From Pseudonocardia broussonetiae (lineage in GTDB: Bacteria > Actinomycetota > Actinomycetes > Mycobacteriales > Pseudonocardiaceae): a stretch of 64,000 nt of DNA. Every line of letters begins with the position of its first letter. Position 1 is the stretch's first letter. A program made the position numbers and the translations under genes. Below are positions 41,820-50,116 of this stretch, piece by piece. The stretch spans positions 2,611,501 through 2,675,500 of the forward strand of contig NZ_CP053564.1 of the NCBI RefSeq assembly GCF_013155125.1, read 5' to 3'. The notes beneath the pieces were generated by a model. That model saw only the letters and a list, made by a program, of their open reading frames with translations, made no database searches and was not told where the DNA came from.

Positions 41820-43068
41820 CCGTGCCTCCAGGGTCGCCGGCCGGGGGCCGGTCGGTGTCGTCGGCCGCGGGCAGGCCGTACTGCTGGCGCAGGTGCCGCT
41901 CCAGCGCCGGGTCGTTCGACAGCGCGCCGGCGTCGACGAGCAGCTTGATCGCCTGCGCGGTCGCGGCGTGCCGGCTGCCGATCTCGTCGAACACGATCCG
42001 CGGCGCCGGCTCGTCCGGGCCCCAGTTCCAGTCGACGAGGTCCTCGACGATGTGCTGCTGCGCGACATCGGCGATCGACTCGGCGACCGTCTGCAGCGAC
42101 AGCGTGAAGAAGTCCGCGAACGTCGTGCCCAGCGCCCACGACCCGGTCTGCGTGCCGAGGTTCAGGAAGTGCGCGAGCACCGCGCGGGCAATCTGCTCGT
42201 CGTGGTACCGGATCGGGGTGTCGGCGTCCGGCAGGGACCCGTCCACGCCGCGCAGCAGCAGGTCCGCGCCGTACGGCACCGCGGCGCCGGCGGCGTCACC
42301 GGAGCGCCAGTCCTGCGCCAGCTTCCGGCCGGCGTCGAGGCTGGCCTCCTTCTCGCCGCCCTTGTACAGCGGCACGCCCATCCCGTTGCGCTCGATCGTC
42401 TGCGCCTGCACCCGCAGCAGCCGGTCCTTGATCAGCCAGTGCTTGTACGCCGGGCGGAGCAGCGACGACCCCACCCAGTTCCCCGCCTCGCGCTCGTGCA
42501 CGTACGCGACCAGCCGCGACACCGGGATCTTCACCGTGGCCAGCGTGTCCGCACCCGCGTACTGCTCGATGCCCTCCAGGCCGCCGTCACGCGCCACCTG
42601 AATGCTCGCGATCGACCGAGCCGGGCGCAGCGCCAGCTTCCGCAGCCGCACCCGCCCCGCCTCGTCCAGCCGGCACACCTGCTCGAAGTAGGAGTGCCCG
42701 AACGGCAGCGACAGCATCGCCATCCGCAGGTGCTCCGCCCACGAGAACCGGTCCCGCACCCGCCGCGACGGCGCCGCCTGCTCGTCGACGCCCTGCACCG
42801 GCAGCCCTAGGTCCTCCGACAGCTGCGACACCACCTCGTCGCGCGCACCCGACGGCGCGATCCGCCACCGCGTCCGCAGCACCGGCAGCGTCACCGCCCG
42901 CAGCACCGACGCCACCTGCGCGTCCTGCTTGCGCATCTGGTCGTACACCGCGACCGACAGCGGCCACCGCAGCTCCGGCGTGGTCTCCTCCGACGGCGCC
43001 ATCCACCACGAGCCCGCCGCGTTCGCGTAGCCCAGCTCCGACGTCGGCGCGCCGATCGGTGCAGTCAT
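41812..43068 (-). CDS. Portal protein (DUF935-like)
   Basis: A 418-residue portal of the Mu gp29/DUF935 type, the dodecameric ring for DNA passage. Patterns: PLSVAVYDQMRKQDAQVASVLRAV, SWAEHLRMAMLSLPFGHSYFEQV, EAGNWVGSSLLRPAYKHWLIKD and ARAVLAHFLNLGTQTGSWAL. Length is at the short end for the family. Confidence 0.88.
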   Translation of the reverse strand: MTAPIGAPTSELGYANAAGSWWMAPSEETTPELRWPLSVAVYDQMRKQDAQVASVLRAVTLPVLRTRWRIAPSGARDEVVSQLSEDLGLPVQGVDEQAAPSRRVRDRFSWAEHLRMAMLSLPFGHSYFEQVCRLDEAGRVRLRKLALRPARSIASIQVARDGGLEGIEQYAGADTLATVKIPVSRLVAYVHEREAGNWVGSSLLRPAYKHWLIKDRLLRVQAQTIERNGMGVPLYKGGEKEASLDAGRKLAQDWRSGDAAGAAVPYGADLLLRGVDGSLPDADTPIRYHDEQIARAVLAHFLNLGTQTGSWALGTTFADFFTLSLQTVAESIADVAQQHIVEDLVDWNWGPDEPAPRIVFDEIGSRHAATAQAIKLLVDAGALSNDPALERHLRQQYGLPAADDTDRPPAGDPGGTDA

Positions 43069-43092
43069 CCGAGGTCCACCTCCCTTGCCACG

Positions 43093-44688
43093 TCAGAAGC
43101 CCATCCGAGCCAGATCCGCCGTCTCGAGCCGAGCGCTCGACTGCTCCACCGCAAGCGGCTCAGGGGACGGCCCCAGCGCGCCGTGCACCAGCAGCACATG
43201 CCGGGCGATCGCCGCCGCGACCTTCGGGGCGATGTTCGCCCCGCTGTTGCGCCGACCGAACGCCCACGCCCCATCACCGATCGGGCGCTTCCGGACCGCC
43301 TCTGCCGCCGTGTCCAGCACCTCGTCGCCGAGGTGGAACGGCAGCTCGTCGACGTAGCTCATGCACGCCCGCGCCAGATCCGGGCCCTTGAGCCGCACCA
43401 CCTGCAGGCCTGCGTCCTCCAGCTGCTGCGCGAGCGGCCCAGCCGGGCCGTTCGGGTCGATCCCCCAGCGCGTAGGCCCATGCGACCCGTCGATCTCGAC
43501 CGCTCGCGGCACGACCCAGTCCATACCCACCGGCCACGCCTCGTCCGGGTCGGCGTTCCGGTCCGGGCGAGGCGCCTCCACCAGCACGCCGCCGTTCGGC
43601 CGGAACCCTGCCGCCACGATCGCCGCCGCCGTCCGCTCCGGGTTCACATCGACCGCGAACACCGGCGTGCCCTCGATCGACGAGCCCGGCGCCTCCCGCA
43701 GCCGCCACGCCTGCGCCGGGATCAGCCGCGACCCTGCAGCGCCCTTCGTCGGCCACATGCCGAAGCACTCGCGGGCGAACCCCTCCTCGGACATCACCCG
43801 GCGCAGCCGCACCAGCGCCGCCTCGGTGAGCCGGCCCGAGCCCAGCGACGGGTTCGGCGGTGTCCAGTTCGCCCGATCGTCGAGGAACGCGCGCCGCACC
43901 TCCGGCGCCATCGCCGCGAGCTCGTCCAGCGACGCCGCGAGGCCCCAGTCGCGGTACCCGATCAGGCCCGGGTCGTCCGACTCGGCACGCTCCCGGGTCC
44001 GGAACATCACCTCGCCCTGCGCGCCGTCCAGCGGCGGTGTCGAGGTCAGGATCACCTGCGCATTCGGCTGGGCCGCCGTCGCCGGCGCCTGCGCCTCCAT
44101 CTGCGCGTCGTTCAGCGCGAACGCCTCGTCGAGGATCAGACACTCGGGGTCCATTCCACGACCACCGCGCGCCGACCGGGCGACGAACTTGAGCTCGGCC
44201 TGCGTGTCAAGGCGCTCGAACGACTCGTGCCCGTGCGTCCCATTGATCTTCACGGTGGTGCCGAGGTCCGGGAACTCGATGTAGAACTCGCCGAGCCGCC
44301 CCGGAGCCGGCTGGCCGAGCTTCCGCAGGATCTTCTCGACGAACTTGAACGACCGCATCGTCGTGTCGACCCGGTGCGAAGACCACAGAATCAGGTGCTC
44401 GTCCAGCGCGAGGAACCCGTACAGCGCTCGCGGCGTCAGCAGCCCGGCAGACTTCCCGTTCTGCCGCGACACCCACTCCGCGTAGTCCGGGCACGCCCAG
44501 CCGCCATCGCCGCGGATCGACAGCATCAGGTCGAGCCCGTCGCGCTGCCAGTCGTCCGGCGTCAGCCCACCCGCCTTGACGAGGTCGACCGCGTCATCGG
44601 CGAGCGAGTCGACGATCCCGGGCGGGCGGACCTCAACCCGCGGCCGCAGCGCGCCGCGCAGCGGCTCGGGCAGTAAAGCGAGCGACAC
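43093..44688 (-). CDS. terL: Terminase large subunit
   Basis: A 531-residue packaging motor. ATPase: Walker A-like WVSRQNGKSAGL near residue 75, Walker B CLILDEAFAL near 185, the coupling motif ILTSTPP near 215. Nuclease: Asp in VFAVDVNPERTAAA near 355 and GIDPNGPAG near 435. GTG start with AGGAGGTT 8 nt upstream, 16 codons inside the longest frame. It overlaps the upstream small gene by 56 nt. Confidence 0.92.
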   Translation of the reverse strand: MSLALLPEPLRGALRPRVEVRPPGIVDSLADDAVDLVKAGGLTPDDWQRDGLDLMLSIRGDGGWACPDYAEWVSRQNGKSAGLLTPRALYGFLALDEHLILWSSHRVDTTMRSFKFVEKILRKLGQPAPGRLGEFYIEFPDLGTTVKINGTHGHESFERLDTQAELKFVARSARGGRGMDPECLILDEAFALNDAQMEAQAPATAAQPNAQVILTSTPPLDGAQGEVMFRTRERAESDDPGLIGYRDWGLAASLDELAAMAPEVRRAFLDDRANWTPPNPSLGSGRLTEAALVRLRRVMSEEGFARECFGMWPTKGAAGSRLIPAQAWRLREAPGSSIEGTPVFAVDVNPERTAAAIVAAGFRPNGGVLVEAPRPDRNADPDEAWPVGMDWVVPRAVEIDGSHGPTRWGIDPNGPAGPLAQQLEDAGLQVVRLKGPDLARACMSYVDELPFHLGDEVLDTAAEAVRKRPIGDGAWAFGRRNSGANIAPKVAAAIARHVLLVHGALGPSPEPLAVEQSSARLETADLARMGF

Positions 44689-45073
44689 CTGTCGGAACCT
44701 CCTGCTCGGCGACCTCGGCGCGCACATCAAGCGCACGCTCAGCGGGCGACATCGCGCGCAGCAGCGCCACGACTCGCGTCAACTCCCGCGTCGCCGCCGT
44801 CATCGACAGGCCCTGGTCGACCTGCACGGCCAGCGCGCGGGCGGCCGCGGCCTCCGTGGACGCCTGCACCCGCTCGGGCATCGCGGCGAGCTCGGCGGCC
44901 AGCGCGGTCCCGACCTCACCGCGTGCAGGTGTGCGCGGCGCGCGGGCGGCCGCGGGCTTCTTCGCGGCCGGCTTCGGGGCGCGGCAGGCGTCACACCGCT
45001 TGGGCAGGGGCCCGCGGGAGCCCTTGCGGCGCAGGACGGGGGCCGGGCACGTATCGCACACAGGAACGCGCAT
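44633..45073 (-). CDS. Putative small terminase with N-terminal zinc ribbon
   Basis: A 146-residue protein directly upstream of the large terminase, the usual place of the small subunit. It has an N-terminal zinc ribbon (CDTCPAPVLR and KRCDACRAPK), a basic Lys/Ala-rich linker and a helical C-terminal part (LTRVVALLRAMSPAERALD). Small terminases normally carry an HTH rather than a zinc ribbon, so the function is inferred from position. ATG with GGGAGGTG 7 nt upstream. Confidence 0.6.
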   Translation of the reverse strand: MRVPVCDTCPAPVLRRKGSRGPLPKRCDACRAPKPAAKKPAAARAPRTPARGEVGTALAAELAAMPERVQASTEAAAARALAVQVDQGLSMTAATRELTRVVALLRAMSPAERALDVRAEVAEQEVPTGVARFTARAAARRAAAAG

Positions 45074-45094
45074 TTCGGCCACCTCCCGGAAAAG

Positions 45095-45165
45095 TTTGCT
45101 AAAAAGTCCGACTTTTTGCTAAAAAATGGCCTCAGAGGCCCATTCTTGGCATTTTCGAGGCATTT
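45095..45165. promoter_or_regulatory. AT-rich repeats upstream of terminase genes (candidate pac/cos)
   Basis: TTTGCTAAAAA occurs at 45095 and 45115, 20 bp apart; between them AAAAAGTC-C-GACTTTTT is a perfect 17-bp palindrome (45101-45117). GGCATTT follows at 45148 and 45159. The stretch is strikingly AT-rich for this genome. Its place before the terminase genes suggests a packaging start site; a regulator site is the alternative. Confidence 0.55.
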
Positions 45166-45293
45166 ACCGCCCCTAGATCGTCCATTTGGGCGCCCGCCAG
45201 GGGGGGTACGGGGCCGGAGAGGCCGGGGTGACCGGCACCCCCCTCTGGATCTTATTGGGCCTCTGACCTGCCGATATGCCGCGTTTGTGCTGG
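45166..45293. other. Spacer upstream of terminase genes
   Basis: No gene seen. It contains a small hairpin GGGGTG-ACCGG-CACCCC near 45226 and a run of G and C tracts. Confidence 0.4.
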
Positions 45294-45419
45294 TCAGCCC
45301 TCTGCGAGGACGTCGGCGACGATGTAGAGCAGCAGCAGGCCGGTGCTGATCGCGATGCCGATGGCGAGCATGACGCCGGCGCCGAGGCCGACGAGCTGGG
45401 CTCGGGTGAGTCGGGGCAT
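45294..45419 (-). CDS. 41-residue membrane peptide
   Basis: A short protein, almost one membrane helix (LVGLGAGVMLAIGIAISTGLLLLYIV) after a basic start (MPRLTRAQ). The ATG overlaps the stop region of the HNH gene. Role unknown. Confidence 0.55.
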   Translation of the reverse strand: MPRLTRAQLVGLGAGVMLAIGIAISTGLLLLYIVADVLAEG

Positions 45420-45421
45420 CG

Positions 45422-45727
45422 TCACCACTCTCTCGATGCGTGGCCGGTGGCTCCGAGTGGTCGGAGTCCGGTGCGGGCGCGGGCGGTGTTGGACCTGGCT
45501 GCGTTGCACCGGTTGTGCGCGAGGCGCAGGACTGCGCCGTGCTCGGGTAACTCGAGGCCGCCGTCCATGAGGGAGACGAGGTGGTCGGCGGTGGGTCCCC
45601 ACCTGTGGTTGCCGGGCAGGGTGCGGTCGACGTGGCGGCCGCAGAGCCAGCAGTTGGTCTCGTCGGTGGTGGCGAGGAACGCGGCGCGGGCTTCGCGCCA
45701 GGCTCGGCCACCTCGGCGTCTGGTCAC
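45422..45727 (-). CDS. HNH endonuclease next to terminase
   Basis: A 101-residue HNH nuclease: CWLCGRHVD, the first catalytic His in TADHLVSLMDGG and HNRCNAARS. In HK97-like phages a small HNH protein beside the terminase is needed for specific DNA packaging (gp74-type); the position fits that role. GTG with GAGGGG upstream. Confidence 0.85.
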   Translation of the reverse strand: MTRRRGGRAWREARAAFLATTDETNCWLCGRHVDRTLPGNHRWGPTADHLVSLMDGGLELPEHGAVLRLAHNRCNAARSNTARARTGLRPLGATGHASREW

Positions 45728-45743
45728 CGGCGGCCCCTCGCGG

Positions 45744-46043
45744 TCAGCCTGTCTGCGGGTCCTGCTGCTGGTACTCGGCGACCAGCTCGTCGACGACCGG
45801 GATCAGGCGCTCGCTGATCAGCTCCTGCGCGTAGACGTAGACCTCGCGCACGTGGTGGGCACAGAGCGGGATGGGACACCCGTCGATCAGTGGCCGGTCG
45901 CAGTGGTCGTGGGCGACGCATCCGTAGGCGAGGGTCGGCGTGGTGCTGCGGCTCGCGGTGTCGTCGTCCTTGGGCCTGTCCTGCCAGATCCGCTTGAGCG
46001 ACTGGTGGGTGCTGCGGCCGAGACGGGAGTGGCGGTGCGGCAT
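45744..46043 (-). CDS. Hypothetical protein with Cys/His cluster
   Basis: A 99-residue protein, not recognised. The central CVAHDHCDRPLIDGCPIPLC followed by HH has the makings of a zinc site, and it is flanked by a basic N-terminal part and an acidic helix (ERLIPVVDELVAEYQQQ). AGGAG lies upstream of the ATG. Confidence 0.55.
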   Translation of the reverse strand: MPHRHSRLGRSTHQSLKRIWQDRPKDDDTASRSTTPTLAYGCVAHDHCDRPLIDGCPIPLCAHHVREVYVYAQELISERLIPVVDELVAEYQQQDPQTG

Positions 46044-46072
46044 GCGGGAGCGCTCCTGTATTTGGGCAGGCT

Positions 46073-46095
46073 CTACCGCGGTGAGCACACGGTAG
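46073..46095 (-). promoter_or_regulatory. Hairpin in the spacer at the early/late boundary
   Basis: CTACCG and CGGTAG pair around an 11-nt loop in the 68-bp gap between two leftward genes. It may be a weak terminator or processing site separating early from packaging genes. Confidence 0.3.
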
Positions 46096-46111
46096 CTGAT
46101 CACCTGCGGGT

Positions 46112-46909
46112 TCACGAGATGCGGAGATCGTGTTGTTGTTCGACGAGGACTCGGGCGAGCTGGTGGAGCTGGGCTTCGGTGTCCCAGTGGGCGGGGCATC
46201 GGAGGCAGCGTGCTCGGCCTCGGTCGCGGTCGAACTCGATGGCGGGACGGCGCACGAGGTCGCCACTGGTGTCGACGACGTGGGCGGTGGCCTGGCCGCA
46301 GTCGGGGCAGGCGCCGGGGTGGTGCCAGCGCTTGGGCGGGTTGAGCAGGGTGCGGATCTGCTCGACCCATGCGCTGGCCTTGGTGGCGGCGTGCACGAGG
46401 TCGGTGGTTGTGGCGGCCCATCGGGTGACGTGGGGCCGGAGGTCGAGCGCGCCACGCGGCGCGTGGGTGGTGCGCTGAATCTCGGCGTGCAACTCGGTGG
46501 CCGGGATGGCGATGATGCTGCGGTACGGGCCGGCGCTGCCTCCGGCGCCGGTGTTGCTGCTGGCGCCGATCTCGCTGCGGAGCTGGACGAGCAGGCTGGG
46601 CACGACGGCGGTGGTGGCTCTGCCGTTGGTCCGCCGCTTGACGACGCGCCGGCGGTGGTCGCGCAGCTGCCGCATGACGAGGTGCGCCTGCATCTGCTGG
46701 CCGGCCGCCCGGTGTCCGGCGAGTCGCCGCTGCAGCTCGGCGGTCGTGGCCCGCTCCTCGGCGCGCTGCTGCGCGACCTGGGAGTCGATGAGGCCGTCGG
46801 CGCGGTCGACCTTCTCGGTGGAGGGCTGGACGAGCTGGGTGATGGCGGCGTCGAGGGCGAGGTGGGCGGCGTCGACGTCGACGGGCGCGGCCTGCTCGGG
46901 CTCGGTCAA
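46112..46909 (-). CDS. Hypothetical protein with zinc ribbon
   Basis: A 265-residue protein. Residues 1-130 are helical and basic (RRLAGHRAAGQQMQAHLVMR); residues 205-250 hold a zinc ribbon (CPDCGQ... CLRCPAHW). The start is TTG, selected because GGAGGG is 7 nt upstream and TTGA overlaps the previous stop. Possibly DNA-binding; function unknown. Confidence 0.6.
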   Translation of the reverse strand: MTEPEQAAPVDVDAAHLALDAAITQLVQPSTEKVDRADGLIDSQVAQQRAEERATTAELQRRLAGHRAAGQQMQAHLVMRQLRDHRRRVVKRRTNGRATTAVVPSLLVQLRSEIGASSNTGAGGSAGPYRSIIAIPATELHAEIQRTTHAPRGALDLRPHVTRWAATTTDLVHAATKASAWVEQIRTLLNPPKRWHHPGACPDCGQATAHVVDTSGDLVRRPAIEFDRDRGRARCLRCPAHWDTEAQLHQLARVLVEQQHDLRIS

Positions 46910-47136
46910 CGCGCACCCTCCAGCGCGCGCATCCGCTCCTCGGCGCTGTCCCACCCGCTGCGCTCAGCGCGGGCGACGGAGGCGGCGTGCCGCGCCCGCA
47001 CGCCCGCCTCGGTGAGCGCCTGCGGTCCGCTGTGTCGGCACCTGCACTGGTCCAGGTACGGGCCGCACCGTGCCGTCGACGTCGCTGCGTGGCGGCTGCG
47101 GCTGGTCGGGCGGGGCCTGGTCTCGGTGGTGGTCAC
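46906..47136 (-). CDS. Small hypothetical protein
   Basis: A 76-residue protein with CGPYLDQCRCRH (three Cys) and a helical end (RARHAASVARAERSGWDSAEER). It overlaps the next gene upstream by 173 nt in another frame; both frames look protein-like in part, so at least one may be wrong or truncated. Confidence 0.5.
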   Translation of the reverse strand: MTTTETRPRPTSRSRHAATSTARCGPYLDQCRCRHSGPQALTEAGVRARHAASVARAERSGWDSAEERMRALEGAR

Positions 47137-47302
47137 GAGGGGTGTCCTTCGGGTCGGGGAACGTGAGGGCGATCGCGGAGCCGCCGAGGAAGAACGCGAC
47201 GGCGTACCCGATGCCGGACTGCAGCGCGGCGGCGGTGTAGAGGGCGAGGGTGGTGAGGGAGGCGAGGATGCAGGCGAGGGCTGCGCGGTCGCGGGTGGTC
47301 AC
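46964..47302 (-). CDS. Small membrane protein
   Basis: A 112-residue frame with two clear membrane helices (LACILASLTTLALYTAAAL and GYAVAFFLGGSAIALTF), followed by a Pro/Asp/Arg tail that runs in the frame opposite to the neighbouring gene. The helices support the N-terminal half; the last 60 residues read poorly. Confidence 0.5.
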   Translation of the reverse strand: MTTRDRAALACILASLTTLALYTAAALQSGIGYAVAFFLGGSAIALTFPDPKDTPRDHHRDQAPPDQPQPPRSDVDGTVRPVPGPVQVPTQRTAGAHRGGRAGAARRLRRPR

Positions 47303-47952
47303 GGGTCGGCCACCGCCCAGCGGCCGTGCCTGCCGCGTCCGACGAACACCAGCGGCGGCGGGTCCGTGACGTGGCTCCAGCGACGACCGACCGCCGCGCC
47401 GGTGATGGTCTCGGGGTGCACGCCGAAGCGGATGGCCAGATCGCGCGCCTGTTCACCGGCCAGGATGGCGGTCCGTACCTGCTGAACCTGGTGCTCGGTG
47501 AGCTTCCAGCGCGACGACTTGGTGCCGCGGACGATGACCTTGCGGCCCTTGCGGTCGCGGTCCTCGTTGTTGTCGCGCGGCGTGCCGAGGAACAGGTGGG
47601 CCGGTTCGATGCACGGCGGCGTGTCGCACTTGTGGCAGACGAACAGGCCGGACGGCACGCTGCGTTCGTTGGCGAGCTCCCAGGCGAGCACGTGCGCGCC
47701 GACCCACCTGCCGGACGCCAGGATCAACTTCCGGTGGTCCGCCGACTTCCAGTTCGGCGCGTAGATCAAGCACTCTCCGCGCCGCTCGCTCTTCGCCGCC
47801 AACCGCTGCTGCGGTGTGAGCCCTGGCGGCACCCTGTCGACGACCAGGCGCAGCGGGTCACCGTTTCGCTGCCAGCGGCGGTGATGCATCGAGCACCAGC
47901 CGTGCGTCCCGTGTCGCCTTCGACCGCAACCCTCGATGCTGCACTCACGCAC
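47299..47952 (-). CDS. HNH homing endonuclease with HTH tail
   Basis: A 217-residue HNH nuclease: zinc-like CSIEGCGRRRHGTHGWCSMHH at the N-terminus, then VCHKCDTPPCIEPAHLFLGTPRDNNEDRD (HNH with its Asn), then an NUMOD-type HTH (KLTEHQVQQVRTAILAGEQARDLAIRFGVHPETI). This layout is typical of free-standing homing endonucleases in phages. Confidence 0.88.
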   Translation of the reverse strand: MRECSIEGCGRRRHGTHGWCSMHHRRWQRNGDPLRLVVDRVPPGLTPQQRLAAKSERRGECLIYAPNWKSADHRKLILASGRWVGAHVLAWELANERSVPSGLFVCHKCDTPPCIEPAHLFLGTPRDNNEDRDRKGRKVIVRGTKSSRWKLTEHQVQQVRTAILAGEQARDLAIRFGVHPETITGAAVGRRWSHVTDPPPLVFVGRGRHGRWAVADP

Positions 47953-48511
47953 TGACGCTCTCCCGTTCCGGCCACTGGCCCTTCAGCAGCCAGGCCGCAC
48001 CTCGCCTGCCCTCCAGGAACGGACCTGGCCACCCGCACCAATCCACCCCCGCGGTGGCGAGCGCGACGGCGTCGCACTCGTGGCTGGTCTTCCGCTTGAG
48101 GCCGCGGCCGGGCCAGGCGGCGTCGACGGCGTACTGCACGAGCGCCTTGTCGGCGTTGCCCTTGCCCGCGATGTAGCCCTTGACGGTGGAGGGCGACAGG
48201 ACGGCGACGGGGAGCTCGCGGGCGATGAGGCCTCGGATGACGCGCCACCAGAGTCCGGCGCGTTCGTGCGGCTGGCCGTGCTGCGATCCGTGGGAGGGGC
48301 CTTCGATGGCGACAAGCTTGGTGCCGGTCGTGCACAGCCCGACTGCCCAGCGGGCGACGTCGCTGATGCGGGCGTCGACGTCGAGGATGGCGGCGTCGGC
48401 GGGGAGCGCGTCGGTGGTCTTGACCCAGGTAGTGACGTGGCCGTCGGTGGTGATGGCCGCGGCGCCGGAGTTGGCGAGGGCCAGGTCGAGGCCGAGGACG
48501 TGCGCGGTCAT
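47945..48511 (-). CDS. RuvC-like Holliday junction resolvase
   Basis: A 188-residue RuvC-fold nuclease. Acidic metal ligands: Asp in VLGLDLALANSG, Glu in KLVAIEGPSHG and Asp in HECDAVALATAG, with KGYIAGKGNADK between. It would resolve branched DNA before packaging. Coupled to the methyltransferase gene (ATGA). Confidence 0.85.
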   Translation of the reverse strand: MTAHVLGLDLALANSGAAAITTDGHVTTWVKTTDALPADAAILDVDARISDVARWAVGLCTTGTKLVAIEGPSHGSQHGQPHERAGLWWRVIRGLIARELPVAVLSPSTVKGYIAGKGNADKALVQYAVDAAWPGRGLKRKTSHECDAVALATAGVDWCGWPGPFLEGRRGAAWLLKGQWPERESVSA

Positions 48512-49479
48512 GCCGCACCACCGAGGGCCGCGTCGGCGCCCAGAGCAGCGGTCGCACGCTCGCCGAGCCAGCGCGCGATCCCGACGGGCACCGCGTTCCC
48601 GATCTGCCGCTTCACCTGCTCGGCCGTGCCCCGGAACTGGTAGTGGTCGCCGAACCCCTGGGCGCGTGCGCACTCGCGGTTGCTCAGCATCCGGTGGTGC
48701 TGCACGCCGTCGACGAGCTGGGCGACGGCGTGGTGGTTGCCACCCGCGGTGACGGTCGCCAGCGCGTGCTGGTCGGCCCGGCGGGCACGGGCGTGCTTGC
48801 GGTAGGTCACCAGGTGCGGGACGCCGGAGTCGGTGATCGAGTCGATCTGGTCGGCGACGTAGAGCCGGCGGGTGACCGGCTGGCCGGGGTGCGGGTCGAG
48901 GATCTCGGCGGCTGTGACGGGGAGCCGCGCGGGCGGGGTGAGGTCGAGCTCGACGCCGTCGCGGGTGGCGACGACGAAGAGCCGGCGTCGGTGCTGGGCG
49001 TGCCCGAAGTCGACGGCGTCGAGGACGAGCTCCCGCACGCGGTAGCCGATCGCGGTCAGCCCGGCGAGCCACCAGTCGTAGAGGACCCAGTCGCGGAACT
49101 CGACGACGTTCTCGACGAGCACGACGGGGTAGGCGTGGACCTCGGCGGCGGCGATGACGGCGAACGCGGTGGCGCGGTCGACGGCCCCAGCGTCGGTGCG
49201 ACTGCGCTCGGCGTCGGCGGAGAGCTGGCGGCGCCGGCCGCCGGAGCGGGTGTGCCACACGCAGGACGGGGACACCCAGGCGATGTCGGTGCTGGGGAAG
49301 GTGCGCCAGTCGACCTCGGACAGGTTCGCGATGCGGTGCTCGGTGTCGGGGTGGTTGGCGGCGTGGGTGTCGACGGCGAGCTGCCAGTGGTTGGCGGCGA
49401 CCTCGACGCGCACCCCGGCCTGGGTGAGGCCTTCGCTGGATCCGCCAGCCCCGGCGAACAGGTCGGTGGCCGTGGTCAT
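48508..49479 (-). CDS. C5 cytosine DNA methyltransferase
   Basis: A 323-residue C5-cytosine methyltransferase: motif I DLFAGAGGSSEGL, motif IV with Cys in WVSPSCVWHT (SPSC instead of the common PPCQ), motif VI VLVENV, motif VIII QHRRRLFVVA, and motif X QIGNAVPVGIA. The target-recognition part lies near 180-270. Probably protects phage DNA against host restriction. Confidence 0.88.
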   Translation of the reverse strand: MTTATDLFAGAGGSSEGLTQAGVRVEVAANHWQLAVDTHAANHPDTEHRIANLSEVDWRTFPSTDIAWVSPSCVWHTRSGGRRRQLSADAERSRTDAGAVDRATAFAVIAAAEVHAYPVVLVENVVEFRDWVLYDWWLAGLTAIGYRVRELVLDAVDFGHAQHRRRLFVVATRDGVELDLTPPARLPVTAAEILDPHPGQPVTRRLYVADQIDSITDSGVPHLVTYRKHARARRADQHALATVTAGGNHHAVAQLVDGVQHHRMLSNRECARAQGFGDHYQFRGTAEQVKRQIGNAVPVGIARWLGERATAALGADAALGGAA

Positions 49480-49832
49480 CGGTCACCGTCGAGGCACCGC
49501 GGGCACGGCGGGTGGACACACCCGCACCACGGCACCGGCCCGTCGGCGGGCACGACCACGCACGGCTCGGACGACGCCGCGCTGGTCTGGTGCTCGGTGC
49601 GGATCCCGGCGAGCTCGTGCTCGGCGGCCCAGGCGGCGGCGACGTCGCCGACGGGGTCGCGGTGCAGCGGGAGCACGACGATCAGGGGCTGGCCGGCGAG
49701 GCGCCAGGCGCGGGTGAGTGCGGCCCGGACGTCGGGTTCGGCGCCGGGGCCGTCGAGGCGGACGCGGGTGCGCGGGCCCTGGCCGGGCAGGGCGCGCTGG
49801 ACGGCCTGCGCGGGGCCGGTCGCGGTGGTCAC
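49476..49832 (-). CDS. Hypothetical phage protein
   Basis: A 118-residue protein, not recognised. Contains a Rossmann-like stretch (GQPLIVVLPLHRDPVGDVAAAW) and a Cys-rich end (PWCGCVHPPCPRCLDG). The end could bind zinc. GTGA overlaps on both sides. Confidence 0.55.
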   Translation of the reverse strand: MTTATGPAQAVQRALPGQGPRTRVRLDGPGAEPDVRAALTRAWRLAGQPLIVVLPLHRDPVGDVAAAWAAEHELAGIRTEHQTSAASSEPCVVVPADGPVPWCGCVHPPCPRCLDGDR

Positions 49833-50116
49833 GACAGCGTCACCGTCGAGCCGAGGCGCTCGGAGAGCCGCCGCTCGTACAGCCGGACCTCGTTCTCCAT
49901 CGCGTCGGCCACCGCGGCCTCGTACTCGTCCTGCGTGATCACGCCCTTGTCGATCAGAAGGCGTCCGATCCCGGCGACGCTGACGAGCGCGCTGTTCACG
50001 CCAACGCGCAGGTGCTTCGGGGTGCCGTCCTCGCTCCCGCCGCTCTGGTCGGCAGCCACGCCGCTCTGCATCGCGTGCATGGCGGCGGTGTAGCGGTCCT
50101 GGTCCTGGTGGGTCAT
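49829..50116 (-). CDS. Hypothetical phage protein
   Basis: A 95-residue helical protein (GVNSALVSVAGIGRLLIDKGVITQDEYEAAV, ENEVRLYERRLSERLG). The middle part looks like a small dimerising domain. Function unknown. Confidence 0.55.
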   Translation of the reverse strand: MTHQDQDRYTAAMHAMQSGVAADQSGGSEDGTPKHLRVGVNSALVSVAGIGRLLIDKGVITQDEYEAAVADAMENEVRLYERRLSERLGSTVTLS

